A stretch of DNA of 64,000 bases, from assembly GCA_947496175.1 (NCBI GenBank), contig CANMBU010000001.1:1116001-1180000 (forward strand). Direction: 5' to 3'. The stretch is from an uncultured Roseovarius sp. (GTDB lineage Bacteria; Pseudomonadota; Alphaproteobacteria; Rhodobacterales; Rhodobacteraceae). The translations under genes and the position numbers were made by a program. Under the pieces are notes generated by a model that made no database searches, was not told the DNA's origin, and worked only from the letters and a program-made list of their open reading frames with translations. The number at the start of each line of letters is the position of its first letter. Within the stretch, counting starts at the first letter, position 1. Below, one piece after another: positions 54,483-63,738 of the stretch.

Positions 54483-54878
54483 ATGGCGAAGAACAAGTTT
54501 CATGATGGCCCCGGCCCCTCACAAAGACAGCTGCGCGTTGGAGAATTGATCCGCCGCACGCTTTCGGATGTTTTGATGCGCGGTGATGTCCATGATCCCG
54601 ATCTGAATCGGCTTTCGGTTACTGTCGGCGAGGTGCGCACATCGCCAGACTTAAAGGTGGCGACAGCCTATGTGTTGCCTTTGGGCGGGAAGGGGCGGGA
54701 TGACGTTATCGAATTGCTCGCCCGGAACAAAGGCGAACTGCGCCGCATCATCGGCAAGAAACTTGCGCTGAAATTCGCACCCGAATTGCGGTTCCGCCTG
54801 GATGAGACTTTTGATCAGCTTGACGAAACCCGGAGGCTTTTTGCCCAGGATGCCGTACGACGTGATATCGAAGATTAG
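54483..54878 (+). CDS. rbfA: Ribosome-binding factor A
   Basis: RbfA aids maturation of the 30S subunit. 131 residues: KH-like domain with [29 protein letters not shown] and [18 protein letters not shown], and [19 protein letters not shown] at the end. ATG 54483 gives the standard N-terminus; an upstream open frame to 54447 is not supported. It overlaps the following gene by about 29 bases if ATG 54850 is used there. Confidence 0.94.
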   Translation: MAKNKFHDGPGPSQRQLRVGELIRRTLSDVLMRGDVHDPDLNRLSVTVGEVRTSPDLKVATAYVLPLGGKGRDDVIELLARNKGELRRIIGKKLALKFAPELRFRLDETFDQLDETRRLFAQDAVRRDIED

Positions 54879-55614
54879 TACCATCTTGAGGTGGGTTTTC
54901 GCCTTGGGACTGGCACCGTTTGCAGCTCATGCGACGGAGTGCACGTCGGTTCAATTCGATGGAGCAGGTTACACCATCTGCGAAGTGAATAGCGCCGAAG
55001 ACACCCTACAGCTTTTTCTGAATGATCCGGAAACCGGCGCGCCATTGGCCAGCTTTGACAATGTCGATCGGCATCTTGAGAGCGCGGATCAAAAGCTGCG
55101 CTTTGCGATGAATGCGGGCATGTATCATCAAGACCGAAGCCCGGTGGGGCACTATGTTGAAAACAGCACCGTCAAGACACCACTTATCACGCGCGATGGT
55201 CCGGGGAATTTTGGTCTTTTGCCCAATGGTGTGTTTTGCATCCGTGACGGCCGGTCAGATGTGATTGAGACCCTAGAGTTTGAGGAAACTACGCCCGAGT
55301 GCAAATTCGCAACGCAATCGGGGCCGATGCTGGTCATTGATGGCGCTCTGCATCCAAAGTTTCTCAAAGACAGCGACAGTCTTTTTATCCGAAACGGCGT
55401 GGGTACATCCGCAGATGGCGCGAAGACGTGGTTCGCCATCTCGGCCGAACCGGTCAATTTCCACGCTTTCGCACGGCTCTTTCGAGATCATATCGGGGTG
55501 CCCCAAGCGCTTTACTTCGACGGCAATATCTCCAGACTCTATGCACCCGAGATTGGCCGCCACGATGGAGGGTTTCCGATGGGACCTATCGTTGGCGTCG
55601 TTGCAGAGAAGTAA
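54850..55614 (+). CDS. DUF2233/phosphodiester glycosidase family protein
   Basis: 254 residues with a signal-anchor-like hydrophobic segment ([17 protein letters not shown], about 9-27), then the family stretches [35 protein letters not shown] and [22 protein letters not shown] (the last like the NAGPA GGxxS region). The start is uncertain: ATG 54850 (chosen), GTG 54862 or TTG 54892. It overlaps rbfA by 29 bases. Human relatives uncover mannose-6-phosphate; bacterial substrates are unknown. Confidence 0.8.
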   Translation: MPYDVISKISTILRWVFALGLAPFAAHATECTSVQFDGAGYTICEVNSAEDTLQLFLNDPETGAPLASFDNVDRHLESADQKLRFAMNAGMYHQDRSPVGHYVENSTVKTPLITRDGPGNFGLLPNGVFCIRDGRSDVIETLEFEETTPECKFATQSGPMLVIDGALHPKFLKDSDSLFIRNGVGTSADGAKTWFAISAEPVNFHAFARLFRDHIGVPQALYFDGNISRLYAPEIGRHDGGFPMGPIVGVVAEK

Positions 55615-55698
55615 CGGCCAAGTCCGACGCTTGGTTTGATTGACACATAGGTATCGCTGCGGTACGCCGCGTCCCTCTGATCAGGTGTAGGAATATTC

Positions 55699-56619
55699 AT
55701 GGGACGCAAGCGCAAGGGTCGCAACATCTCGGGCTGGTTGGTCGTCGACAAACCCGCCGGAATGACCTCGACCGCTGTTGTGAACAAGGTGCGTTGGGCA
55801 TTTCAGGCGCAGAAAGCGGGCCATGCCGGTACGCTGGATCCTGAGGCGACGGGCGTTTTGGCCATTGCGCTGGGCGAGGCCACAAAAACTGTGCCCTACA
55901 TCACGGATGCTTTGAAATGCTATCGGTTTACCGTTCGACTTGGTCAGGCGACGAACACCGATGATGCCGAAGGCGAAGTGATCGCCGAAAGCGATGTGCG
56001 CCCCGATGACGAGGCCATCAAGGCTGCTTTGGGTCAGTTTGTTGGTGATATCGAGCAAGTGCCGCCCAAGTTCTCTGCGGTGAAGATTGATGGCGAGCGG
56101 GCTTATAAACTGGCGCGTGACGGTGAGGATTTCGAGGTCCAGGCGCGACCGCTTTGGGTGGAAGAGCTGATCCTGACCGACCGTATGTATGCCGACACGA
56201 TAGAGCTTGAAATGACCTGTGGCAAAGGGGGCTATGTGCGGTCCATCGCGCGTGATCTGGGCAAGGTGCTTGGATGCTATGGGCATGTTCTGTCGCTCCG
56301 GCGGCTTTGGTCAGGGCCGTTTCGGGCGGAAGATGGCCTGACATTTGAACAGATCGAGGCCATGGCGCAAAGCCCGGAATTGGATGCTTACCTGAAGCCA
56401 CTGGAGACAGGTTTAGCGGATTTACCGAAAACCCAATGCACGGATGTGGGCTTGGCGCGTCTGCGCAATGGCAATCCTGGGCAAGTCATTGCGTCTGATC
56501 TTGACTATGGTGAGGAATGTTGGGCTGCCTACGATCAGCGTGCGGTGGCGGTCGGACGCTTCAAAGGTGGGGAATTGCATCCATCCAGAGTGTTCAATCT
56601 GGATGCGCCCAATGGCTGA
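55699..56619 (+). CDS. truB: tRNA pseudouridine(55) synthase TruB
   Basis: Forms pseudouridine-55 in tRNA. 306 residues with [20 protein letters not shown] at the N-terminus, the catalytic D47 in [24 protein letters not shown], and [13 protein letters not shown] further on. The stop overlaps the start of the DUF1643 gene by 8 bases. Confidence 0.97.
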   Translation: MGRKRKGRNISGWLVVDKPAGMTSTAVVNKVRWAFQAQKAGHAGTLDPEATGVLAIALGEATKTVPYITDALKCYRFTVRLGQATNTDDAEGEVIAESDVRPDDEAIKAALGQFVGDIEQVPPKFSAVKIDGERAYKLARDGEDFEVQARPLWVEELILTDRMYADTIELEMTCGKGGYVRSIARDLGKVLGCYGHVLSLRRLWSGPFRAEDGLTFEQIEAMAQSPELDAYLKPLETGLADLPKTQCTDVGLARLRNGNPGQVIASDLDYGEECWAAYDQRAVAVGRFKGGELHPSRVFNLDAPNG

Positions 56620-57190
56620 CTCGACTGTGCCTACAATAGATGCACACGACCCCGGGGGAAAAGTGCGCCTGCGTCTGCCCGATGGTGTGATTGGCGGCGC
56701 GACATTTTCGGATTGTGGTCACTATCGTCAGGCCCTGACTCGAGATTGGACGCCGGAAGGGGCAACACCGCGCGCACTTCTTTTTGTGGGCATGAACCCT
56801 TCGGTCGCGGACGCCAGCGCGTCTGATCCGACTTGTCACCGTGAACTGATGTTCGCACGCGATTGGGGGTTCACCCGGTATCTGAAAGGCAATGTGCTTG
56901 ATTGGCGCGCGACTTCGCCCAAGGACATTCCACACGATCCTGATCGCGCGGCCAGTTCAGCCAATCTTCCAGTCCTGCTGAACATGGCGCAAGAATCCGA
57001 ACTTGTTGTGATGGCGTATGGCAAATTGCACCAGCGCTACTCTGGTATTGTGCAGACAGTTATCCAGTCCCTCGCCGCAACGGGCCGCCCGCTAAAATGC
57101 CTGGGACTCAATAAAGACGGTTCGGCAAAGCATCCGCTGTATTTGCGTAAAGACACAGCTTTGATGGATTTTCCATACGACCAAAAATGA
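56612..57190 (+). CDS. DUF1643 domain-containing protein
   Basis: 192 residues with the family features [34 protein letters not shown] (about 48-82) and a C-terminal [20 protein letters not shown]. The N-terminus begins at ATG 56612, overlapping the truB stop, or at ATG 56603. The biochemical role of DUF1643 is not established; many copies lie near phage or restriction genes, but this one is coupled to truB. It is followed by a terminator. Confidence 0.82.
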   Translation: MADSTVPTIDAHDPGGKVRLRLPDGVIGGATFSDCGHYRQALTRDWTPEGATPRALLFVGMNPSVADASASDPTCHRELMFARDWGFTRYLKGNVLDWRATSPKDIPHDPDRAASSANLPVLLNMAQESELVVMAYGKLHQRYSGIVQTVIQSLAATGRPLKCLGLNKDGSAKHPLYLRKDTALMDFPYDQK

Positions 57191-57191
57191 A

Positions 57192-57216
57192 ACGGGCGCC
57201 CTAAAAGGACGCCCGT
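57192..57216. terminator. Bidirectional terminator after the DUF1643 and HtrA genes
   Basis: A stem, ACGGGCG (57192-57198) with CGCCCGT (57210-57216), plus inner CC/GG pairs around a CTAAAA loop, lies between the converging genes. A CTTAGTTTGT tail follows on the plus strand, and a TTTCATTTTT sequence follows on the minus strand. Confidence 0.7.
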
Positions 57217-57236
57217 CTTAGTTTGTAGTTTGAAGC

Positions 57237-58703
57237 TTAGCTGTCTTCGAGAGACAGAGCCACAAACCGTGGCTCACCGGCGCGGCGCACGAGAAGCAGG
57301 ATTGATTTCCGCCCGGCTTCCGTGGCCTCTTCGATGCGGTCCGTCAGATCGCTGATCGTCGTCAGTTTCTGTTGACCGGCCTCGGTAATCACATCGCCAG
57401 CGCGCATGCCTTTTTCATGTGCTTCAGACAGTGTGTCGATGTCGGTTACGACCAAACCATTGGCATCGGACTCAAGCTCAAGCTGACCACGAAGCTCATC
57501 ATTCAGCTGCTGTAGTGTCAGCCCGAGCACCTCGGTCTCTGCTGGTTCATCCGACTCAGTGTTGGGCTGTGCTGCAGGGACCACGCCCTCGGCAGCTTCA
57601 CGACGGCCCAATGTAACTTTAAGTGTCTGGGTTTTACCCTCGCGGAACACCAGCACACGAACAGTCTTGCCAACTTCCGTGTTGCCGACACGGCGAACCA
57701 GTCCACGCGTATCTTCCACTTCGAATCCGTCGAATTGCAGGATGACATCACCCGACTCGATACCAGCATCGAGGGCCGGTCCGTCAGGCACATCTGTAAC
57801 CAAAGCACCGGCCACTTTTTCCAGCCCAATGGCTTCGGCGACATCGTCGGTCACGTCCTGAATGCGCACACCAAGCCAGCCACGACGCGTTTCGCCAAAC
57901 TCTTTGAGTTGATCGACCACGCGGGTCACAACGTTCGACGCCATGGAAAAGCCGATGCCAATTGAGCCACCATTTGGCGACAGGATCGCCGTGTTCACAC
58001 CAATGACGTCGCCATCAAGATTGAAAAGTGGTCCGCCGGAATTCCCGCGGTTGATCGCAGCATCAGTTTGGATGAAGTCATCATAGGTACCGCTTAGCTC
58101 GCGATTGCGCGCCGAGACGATACCAGCCGAAACAGAGAAGCCCTGTCCAAGCGGGTTGCCCATCGCCATCACCCAGTCACCGACGCGTGCCGTATCGCTG
58201 TCGCCAAACCGGACAAATGGAAGCGCTTCGTCGGTTTCGACCTTCAGCAGAGCAATGTCTGTATTGGGGTCTGTGCCAACAACCTTTGCTTCCAGTTCTT
58301 CGCCAGAGAAGAACTCGACGATGATCTCGTCGGCAGATTCAATAACGTGGTTGTTCGTCACAACATAACCGTCTTCAGAAATCACAAAACCCGATCCCAG
58401 CGCCGAGGTGCGGCGGGGGCGGTCACCGTTGTTGTTTCTGTCCTGGAATTCACGAAAGAAATCCTCAAACGGTGATCCTTCGGGAACGATTGGAGATGGG
58501 CCAGTCCCTTGCGCAACCACGGTCGAGGTTGTGATGTTCACAACAGCCGGGCTAATTTCATCCGCAAGGTCGGCGAAGCTTTCGGGGCGCGCCTGTGACG
58601 CAATGGCTTGCGCGAGGACAAACGCCAGAGAAAGTGCCAAGAGCCACACAGCGCGGATCGCATGTGCGGAGGCACGAGGATAAGTTAAGGACTTTGCTGT
58701 CAC
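57237..58703 (-). CDS. Do/DegQ-type periplasmic serine endoprotease (HtrA family)
   Basis: 488 residues: signal segment (about 18-38), a trypsin-like domain with H119 (VVTNNHVIES), D149 (NTDIALLKV) and S222 (NRGNSGGPLF), then two PDZ domains (GWLGVRIQDVTDDVAEAIGL and VVTDIDTLSEAHEKGMRAGD). GTG 58703 is chosen because AAGGAG lies about 9 bases upstream. Degrades or refolds misfolded envelope proteins. Downstream of hflK-hflC-DUF2065, an arrangement common in alphaproteobacteria. The 161-base region upstream has two short inverted repeats (58813-58829 and 58838-58852) and no gene. Confidence 0.93.
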   Translation of the reverse strand: MTAKSLTYPRASAHAIRAVWLLALSLAFVLAQAIASQARPESFADLADEISPAVVNITTSTVVAQGTGPSPIVPEGSPFEDFFREFQDRNNNGDRPRRTSALGSGFVISEDGYVVTNNHVIESADEIIVEFFSGEELEAKVVGTDPNTDIALLKVETDEALPFVRFGDSDTARVGDWVMAMGNPLGQGFSVSAGIVSARNRELSGTYDDFIQTDAAINRGNSGGPLFNLDGDVIGVNTAILSPNGGSIGIGFSMASNVVTRVVDQLKEFGETRRGWLGVRIQDVTDDVAEAIGLEKVAGALVTDVPDGPALDAGIESGDVILQFDGFEVEDTRGLVRRVGNTEVGKTVRVLVFREGKTQTLKVTLGRREAAEGVVPAAQPNTESDEPAETEVLGLTLQQLNDELRGQLELESDANGLVVTDIDTLSEAHEKGMRAGDVITEAGQQKLTTISDLTDRIEEATEAGRKSILLLVRRAGEPRFVALSLEDS

Positions 58704-58864
58704 GCGGAAACACTCCTTGCCAAAAGGTTTTGCACAATTTGGCGGAACGCCATTTGCACTTTTTCTAATCATGTATCTAGGTGCGCGCTTGGGCTGCGCA
58801 AACTTCTCAACAACATGTCACGGTCATGTGAATGATTTGTCAATCTTTGACATAAATCCACGTG

Positions 58865-59062
58865 CTATGCCCCAAGGCTCTTTGCGCACCAAACAAGAAT
58901 GACACCGAGCGCAATAGATACCAGTCCCACCATGCGTCTTTGTTCTTCGGTCAAGCTCTGCAGGGCGGCAAGCAGTTGCTCGACAAGCGAAGGGGCCAGT
59001 GCATACACCAGCCCCTCGACAATCAGAACCAGCCCGAGGGCCAGAAAGATCGTTTCAATCAT
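58865..59062 (-). CDS. DUF2065 small membrane protein
   Basis: 65 residues with two membrane segments (about 3-25 and 42-60) and the family centre ALAPSLVEQLLAALQSLTEEQRR. Members are regularly encoded beside hflC, and the ATG overlaps the hflC stop in ATGA form here too. An accessory role in the HflKC complex is likely but unproven. Confidence 0.88.
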   Translation of the reverse strand: MIETIFLALGLVLIVEGLVYALAPSLVEQLLAALQSLTEEQRRMVGLVSIALGVILVWCAKSLGA

Positions 59063-59940
59063 TGACTTGCCGCAGCGCCCTGATCTGACCGCAGATAGTT
59101 AAAGAACTCGCTGTCAGGAGACAGGACCATTGAAGAATTTTCTCCGCGAAGCGCTTTTCGGTAGGCATTGAGTGATCGGTAGAACTCAAAGAATTCTGCA
59201 TCTTCCCCAAAGGCCTGAGCGAAAATTGCGTTGCGCTGCGCGTCTGCTTCGCCGCGTGTGATCTCGGCTTCGCGTCGCGCTTCAGACACAATCTCGACTT
59301 GTGTCCGGTCAGCTTGCGCGCGAACGCGTTGGGCCGCCTCGTTCCCGCGCGCACGCTCGTCCGCTGCTTCACGCTCACGTTCAGCGCGCATCCGGGCAAA
59401 AGTCGCATCAAGGTTCTGCGCCGGAAGGTCTGTACGCTTCAGACGCACGTCGATGATCTCAACACCAAGCGAATTGGCTTGTGCCACGGCACCGTTACGA
59501 ATGCGCAGCATCAAGGCAAACCGGTCTGAGCTCAGAATGTCGTTGGAGGCCACTGAACCAAGGATTTCGCGGGTTTGCGCGCGAAGGATCGAGTCGATGC
59601 GGGCTTCGGCGAATTCAATGCCGCCAGCGCCAACAGCCTGACGGAAGCGCTCCACATCGGTAATCCTGTAGCGTGCAAAGGCGTCCACAACCAGACGCCT
59701 GTCGTCCAGAGGCGTCACCTCAAGCGGATCGATATCACGGCTGAGAATGCGGTCGTCATAGCGCACAACCTCTTGGATCAGCGGCAGTTTAAACGCCAAC
59801 CCAGGATCTTCTTTGACACTGATAACGCGACCAAACTGAAGGACCAGTGCCTTTTCACGTTCGTCCACGATGAAAATCGACGACAACGCCGTGATGATAA
59901 CCACACCAAGGATGGGCAGAAGGAAACTTGTCTTTTTCAT
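59059..59940 (-). CDS. hflC: HflC, protease modulator (SPFH protein)
   Basis: With HflK it forms a membrane complex around FtsH and limits its proteolysis. 293 residues: N-terminal membrane anchor (FLLPILGVVIITALSSIFIV), the SPFH/band-7 domain (DEREKALVLQFGRVISVKEDPGLAFKLPLIQEVV), and a C-terminal coiled coil rich in Arg/Glu/Ala (about 190-260). ATG 59940 has GGGAGGA upstream and lies 1 base after the hflK stop. Confidence 0.95.
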   Translation of the reverse strand: MKKTSFLLPILGVVIITALSSIFIVDEREKALVLQFGRVISVKEDPGLAFKLPLIQEVVRYDDRILSRDIDPLEVTPLDDRRLVVDAFARYRITDVERFRQAVGAGGIEFAEARIDSILRAQTREILGSVASNDILSSDRFALMLRIRNGAVAQANSLGVEIIDVRLKRTDLPAQNLDATFARMRAEREREAADERARGNEAAQRVRAQADRTQVEIVSEARREAEITRGEADAQRNAIFAQAFGEDAEFFEFYRSLNAYRKALRGENSSMVLSPDSEFFNYLRSDQGAAASQ

Positions 59941-59941
59941 T

Positions 59942-61087
59942 TTACTGTCCTCCCGCCGCAGGATTTCGGCGGAGCTCATTCAACGGAAGATACGGCACGA
60001 TGCCTTGTCCACCGCTGGAATTTTCATCCAGGATAATTTTGTCCATATCGCCAAGCACTTCTTCCATTGCCTCCAGATACAGGCGTTTTCGCGTCACTTC
60101 AGGTGCTTTTTGATACTCACCTAAAACAGCCGTAAACCGACTGGCCTCACCCTGGGCTTCGTTCACGACCTGTGCGCGGTAGGCTTCGGATTCTTCCAAA
60201 GTCTGTGCCGCTTCACCACGTGCCTGAGCGAGAACCTGAGCTGCATAAGCATCCGCTTCTTTCTCAAGGCGGTCACGTTCTTGTTCTGCGGCCTGCACTT
60301 CGCGGAAAGCGTCGATCACTTCACGCGGTGGGTCGGCTTTGTCAAAGTTTACACGAATGATGTTCACGCCGCTGTTGTAGCTGTCCAACGTCAATTGGAT
60401 CAGTTCTTCCAGCCGTCCTGCGATGGAACCACGATCCCTGTTCAGGATAGGCGCCAGCTGTGACTGGGCAATAATTTCGCGCATCGCAGATTCTGAAACA
60501 GCGCGAATGGTCGGGCGTGGGTCACGCAGGTTGAAGAGGAACTTCGCCGGGTCGGAAATATTCCAAACAACCTGAAAGTCGATATCTACGATGTTTTCAT
60601 CGCCAGTTAGCATCAACCCTGCATCAGACCCCGAGCCACCGACACCAATGTCTTCGTTCTGTTCGCGTGTCACGGCCAGCTTTTCATGCGTCACAAGTGG
60701 CCAGGGCGCAAAGTTCAAACCTGGATTGGTTGTGCGATAATAATCACCCAAAAAGAGTTCGACGGCCTGTTCTTCTGGACGGACCGTGTAGAAGCTTGCG
60801 GCGCCCCAAAGGATAACGCCAATGGCCAGTCCGATGAGAATGCTGCCGCGCCCAAAGGTCGGGCCGCCCCCACCTTCGCCTCCGGAATTGCCGCCGCCAC
60901 CGCGACCGCCCATGAGTACGCGCAATTGATCCTGGCCCTTGCGCACCAGTTCATCAATTTCCGGAATCTGCGGACCGCCACCCTCAGGGGGTCTGCGTCC
61001 GTTGTTGCTACGGTTGCCGCGGTCATCGTCATCGCCGCCCCGGTTGCCGCCTCCGCCGCCCCAAGGGCCGCCAGATTGTCCAGCCAT
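59942..61087 (-). CDS. hflK: HflK, FtsH protease activity modulator
   Basis: 381 residues: a Gly/Asn/Asp-rich N-terminus, a membrane segment (about 80-100), the SPFH domain (TVRPEEQAVELFLGDYYRTTNPGLNFAPWPL) and a long coiled coil ending with EVLGDMDKIILDENSS. The AGGAAGGAAG site fits ATG 61087. Two palindromes lie upstream (61115-61126 and 61137-61153). Confidence 0.95.
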   Translation of the reverse strand: MAGQSGGPWGGGGGNRGGDDDDRGNRSNNGRRPPEGGGPQIPEIDELVRKGQDQLRVLMGGRGGGGNSGGEGGGGPTFGRGSILIGLAIGVILWGAASFYTVRPEEQAVELFLGDYYRTTNPGLNFAPWPLVTHEKLAVTREQNEDIGVGGSGSDAGLMLTGDENIVDIDFQVVWNISDPAKFLFNLRDPRPTIRAVSESAMREIIAQSQLAPILNRDRGSIAGRLEELIQLTLDSYNSGVNIIRVNFDKADPPREVIDAFREVQAAEQERDRLEKEADAYAAQVLAQARGEAAQTLEESEAYRAQVVNEAQGEASRFTAVLGEYQKAPEVTRKRLYLEAMEEVLGDMDKIILDENSSGGQGIVPYLPLNELRRNPAAGGQ

Positions 61088-61114
61088 TAAACTTTCTTCC
61101 TTCCTCTACCCGCA

Positions 61115-61153
61115 AAACGCGCGTTTCTAAGTCATAACCTGTGCAGGACAGGT
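61115..61153 (-). promoter_or_regulatory. Palindromes upstream of hflK
   Basis: AAACGCGCGTTT (61115-61126) is a perfect 12-base palindrome, and ACCTGT-GCAGG-ACAGGT (61137-61153) is a 6-base inverted repeat. They lie 28-66 bases ahead of the hflK start. They may be operator sites; no regulator is identified. Confidence 0.35.
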
Positions 61154-61159
61154 AAAAAT

Positions 61160-62518
61160 TCAAGCGCTTCTCATTGGCTCGCGCATTGTCACCAGTTCTT
61201 CGGACATTGTGGGGTGTACCGCCACTGTCCGGTCAAAATCTTCTTTTGTTGCACCCATTTTGACGGCTATGCCTGCCATCTGGATCATTTCACCCGCACC
61301 TGGTGCGACGATATGGCAGCCTAATACCTTATTTGTGGCTTTCGACACGACGAGTTTCATCAAAACGCGGTCAGGTTGTTCGGCAAATGCTGTGCGCATG
61401 GGGCGAAACGAGGTGCAATAGACATCAATTGGCTCTTGATCACGCGCGGCTTCCTCGCTGAGGCCAACCGATCCAAACTCAGGCTGGGTAAATACCGCCG
61501 ACGGGATCAACTCGTGGTCTACTGGAGTTGGATTGCCGTTGAACACGGTTTCGACAAAGGCCATGCCTTCTCGAATGGCCACCGGAGTGAGGTTCACGCG
61601 GTCGGTCACGTCGCCAATCGCGTAAATGGATGGCACGGCGGTTTGGCTGTACTCATCGACCACAATTTCTCCGCGCCGCCCCAGCTTCACACCAACGTCT
61701 TCCAAACCCATATCTGCCGAATTAGGGTCACGCCCTGTAGCAAAGAGCACAGCGTCAAAATTACGTTCGATCCCATTTGTGGATTTTACCCGGACAGCAT
61801 CGCCTTCTGATTTTGACATCTCCAGAATATTGGTTCCAACATGCAGGTCGATGCCTTTCTCGCACATGGAATCTGCAATCAGGCCACGCGCTTCATCGTC
61901 AAAGCCCCTCAGGACCTGCGCGCCGCGATAGTATTGCGTCACTTCAACGCCAAGGCCGTTCAGAATGCATGCAAATTCACACGCAATGTATCCACCACCG
62001 ATGATCAGGATGGATTTTGGCAGGGACTTCATATGAAAGAGGTCGTCCGACACCATTCCCAATTCCGCATTCGGCAAGTCAGGTCGCACTGGATGGCCTC
62101 CGGTGGCGATCAATATGTGCTTGGCGGTGAAGCTTTCACCAGTTGCAAGCTCTACCGTATGCGCATCCCTGATCCGAGCCCTCGCATCGAAGCTGTCGAC
62201 ATTGGAACCGCTCAGTAAGCTTCGATAGATACCTTCCAGCCGATCCAGCTCTGCATTCAGTCTTCCTGAAAAGGCGGTCCAATCAAACGCACCAAGTGAC
62301 ATGTCCCAGCCATAGGCCTGTGCCTCTGCTGGGGCCTGAGCAAACTCAGAGGCAAAAACCATGAGTTTTTTGGGAACGCACCCTCGGATGACACAAGTTC
62401 CGCCGTAGCGGTCCTCTTCTGCCAGGGCCACTTTTGCGCCGCCTTGCCCGGCCACGCGTGCTGCACGTACGCCACCGGATCCACCGCCAATGACAAAAAG
62501 GTCGTAGTCAAATGCCAT
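61160..62518 (-). CDS. gor: Glutathione-disulfide reductase
   Basis: NADPH-dependent FAD flavoenzyme that regenerates glutathione. 452 residues: FAD-binding GGGSGG near residue 11, the redox disulphide C42/C47 in GGTCVIRGCVPKKL, the second nucleotide fold (ILIIGGGYIACEFACILNGLG), and the C-terminal VHPTMSEE that supplies the catalytic His (about H435). Length and order are typical of bacterial GorA. Separated from rpiA by 11 bases. Confidence 0.95.
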   Translation of the reverse strand: MAFDYDLFVIGGGSGGVRAARVAGQGGAKVALAEEDRYGGTCVIRGCVPKKLMVFASEFAQAPAEAQAYGWDMSLGAFDWTAFSGRLNAELDRLEGIYRSLLSGSNVDSFDARARIRDAHTVELATGESFTAKHILIATGGHPVRPDLPNAELGMVSDDLFHMKSLPKSILIIGGGYIACEFACILNGLGVEVTQYYRGAQVLRGFDDEARGLIADSMCEKGIDLHVGTNILEMSKSEGDAVRVKSTNGIERNFDAVLFATGRDPNSADMGLEDVGVKLGRRGEIVVDEYSQTAVPSIYAIGDVTDRVNLTPVAIREGMAFVETVFNGNPTPVDHELIPSAVFTQPEFGSVGLSEEAARDQEPIDVYCTSFRPMRTAFAEQPDRVLMKLVVSKATNKVLGCHIVAPGAGEMIQMAGIAVKMGATKEDFDRTVAVHPTMSEELVTMREPMRSA

Positions 62519-62529
62519 GAGTTTCTGCC

Positions 62530-63318
62530 TTAATCTTGAAGATCAGAAAAAAGATTGTCTGTCTCAACAAAATCAAGACGATCCTCTGCCACTGTTCCAT
62601 CGTTGATATCGCGAGTTTCGACCCGGCCATCGCCGAAGCCAACCACCACTATATCGCAGATATCTATGAAAAGCCCATTTTCAACCACGCCAGGCATCTG
62701 ATTGAGTACCATGGCCAACTGATGCGCATCGCCAATGCGGCCCAGATGCAGATCGAGAATATAATTGCCTTCATCTGTTACAAACGGACGGCTTCCATTC
62801 ATGCGAAGAGACGCATCGCGGCCCAGCACATCCATCGAGATCAAAAGTTCCTCGATAAGCGACTTGGTTGTTTGCCAGCCGAATGGAATGACTTCAACCG
62901 GTAAGGGAAACGCACCCAGTTTTTCGACTTCTTTGCCTGCGTCGGTGATAACCACCATCTGATCCGACGCCGTGGCAACGATCTTTTCCTGCAAGAGCGC
63001 TCCACCGCCACCTTTGATCAGGTTGAGATTGCCATCAAATTCATCCGCCCCGTCGATGGTTACGTCGATCCAGCGTGCCTCATCCAGGCTGATGACCTCG
63101 ATGCCGACTTCACGTGCAAGTTCGGCGGTTCTTGTGGATGTGGGAACGCCTCGGATTTTGAGACTGTCTTCGCGGACCAGTTCGCCAAGACAACGCACCA
63201 TCCAAGCGGCGGTTGATCCGGTTCCGAGACCCACACGCATGCCGTCTTCTACAAAGTCCACAGACCGTTTGGCCGCCACAAATTTGGCCTTATCAATCGG
63301 TGACAGTTCTCCGGTCAT
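62530..63318 (-). CDS. rpiA: Ribose-5-phosphate isomerase A
   Basis: Interconverts ribose-5-phosphate and ribulose-5-phosphate. 262 residues with GLGTGSTAAWMVRCLGE (about 30-46), ISLDEARWIDVTIDGADEFD, and LIKGGGGALLQEKIVA. Probably co-transcribed with gor. A small ORF and a hairpin lie in the upstream region. Confidence 0.95.
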   Translation of the reverse strand: MTGELSPIDKAKFVAAKRSVDFVEDGMRVGLGTGSTAAWMVRCLGELVREDSLKIRGVPTSTRTAELAREVGIEVISLDEARWIDVTIDGADEFDGNLNLIKGGGGALLQEKIVATASDQMVVITDAGKEVEKLGAFPLPVEVIPFGWQTTKSLIEELLISMDVLGRDASLRMNGSRPFVTDEGNYILDLHLGRIGDAHQLAMVLNQMPGVVENGLFIDICDIVVVGFGDGRVETRDINDGTVAEDRLDFVETDNLFSDLQD

Positions 63319-63381
63319 GACGCATCTCCCCAGATACCAATCGGTTCAGGGCGCGTTATACGGAGTTTGTTCCCGGGGGGC

Positions 63382-63409
63382 GAGGGCGAATTGCCAAGTT
63401 TTCGCCCTC
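63382..63409 (-). repeat. Hairpin upstream of rpiA
   Basis: GAGGGCGAA (63382-63390) and TTCGCCCTC (63401-63409) form a perfect 9-base stem with a 10-base loop. It lies between the small ORF at 63418-63534 and the rpiA start, so it could end that ORF's transcript or regulate rpiA. No T-run follows on the minus strand. Confidence 0.55.
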
Positions 63410-63417
63410 TGCATCAT

Positions 63418-63534
63418 TCACGGCTGTGCCACGATGGACCAGTTCATCGAGGAACTGGTTTGAGTGTCATGCCCTGCTTCAAAGAAAAGAAGAACACCTG
63501 TGGCCAGCATCAGTATAAAACCTGCTGTCTGCAT
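63418..63534 (-). CDS. Candidate 38-residue membrane peptide upstream of rpiA
   Basis: ATG 63534 opens a 38-residue frame with a hydrophobic segment (AGFILMLATGVLLFF, residues 4-18) and a Ser/Thr-rich tail. GAGGCG lies about 7 bases upstream. No family is recognised. It is followed by a hairpin and then rpiA on the same strand. Its size makes chance occurrence possible; the good ribosome site and hydrophobic segment favour a real gene. Confidence 0.45.
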   Translation of the reverse strand: MQTAGFILMLATGVLLFFEAGHDTQTSSSMNWSIVAQP

Positions 63535-63738
63535 TTGATCGCCTCTGTGCTATATTCAGTTGCGTCTGTGACATCAGTCTGAGCAAAGCCTGTTAAATTA
63601 CGGTGAATATGAGATCACGAAGACAAACCTAACTGATCTGTGGCGGGGACTTTGTGTTCTTGGTCGCTTTTGCGCATTGTGTATTCCACCCCACAACATA
63701 AAAGAGCCACGGACAGCCACCTATGTTAAGCAAGCGCT

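Larger units (their letters stand above)
63319..63738. other. Intergenic region between rpiA and the serine dehydratase gene
   Basis: 420 bases between divergent genes. Apart from the candidate small ORF (63418-63534) and hairpin (63382-63409) listed separately, I see no gene, tRNA or terminator. Promoters for both flanking genes must lie here, but none matches a consensus well. Confidence 0.4.
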
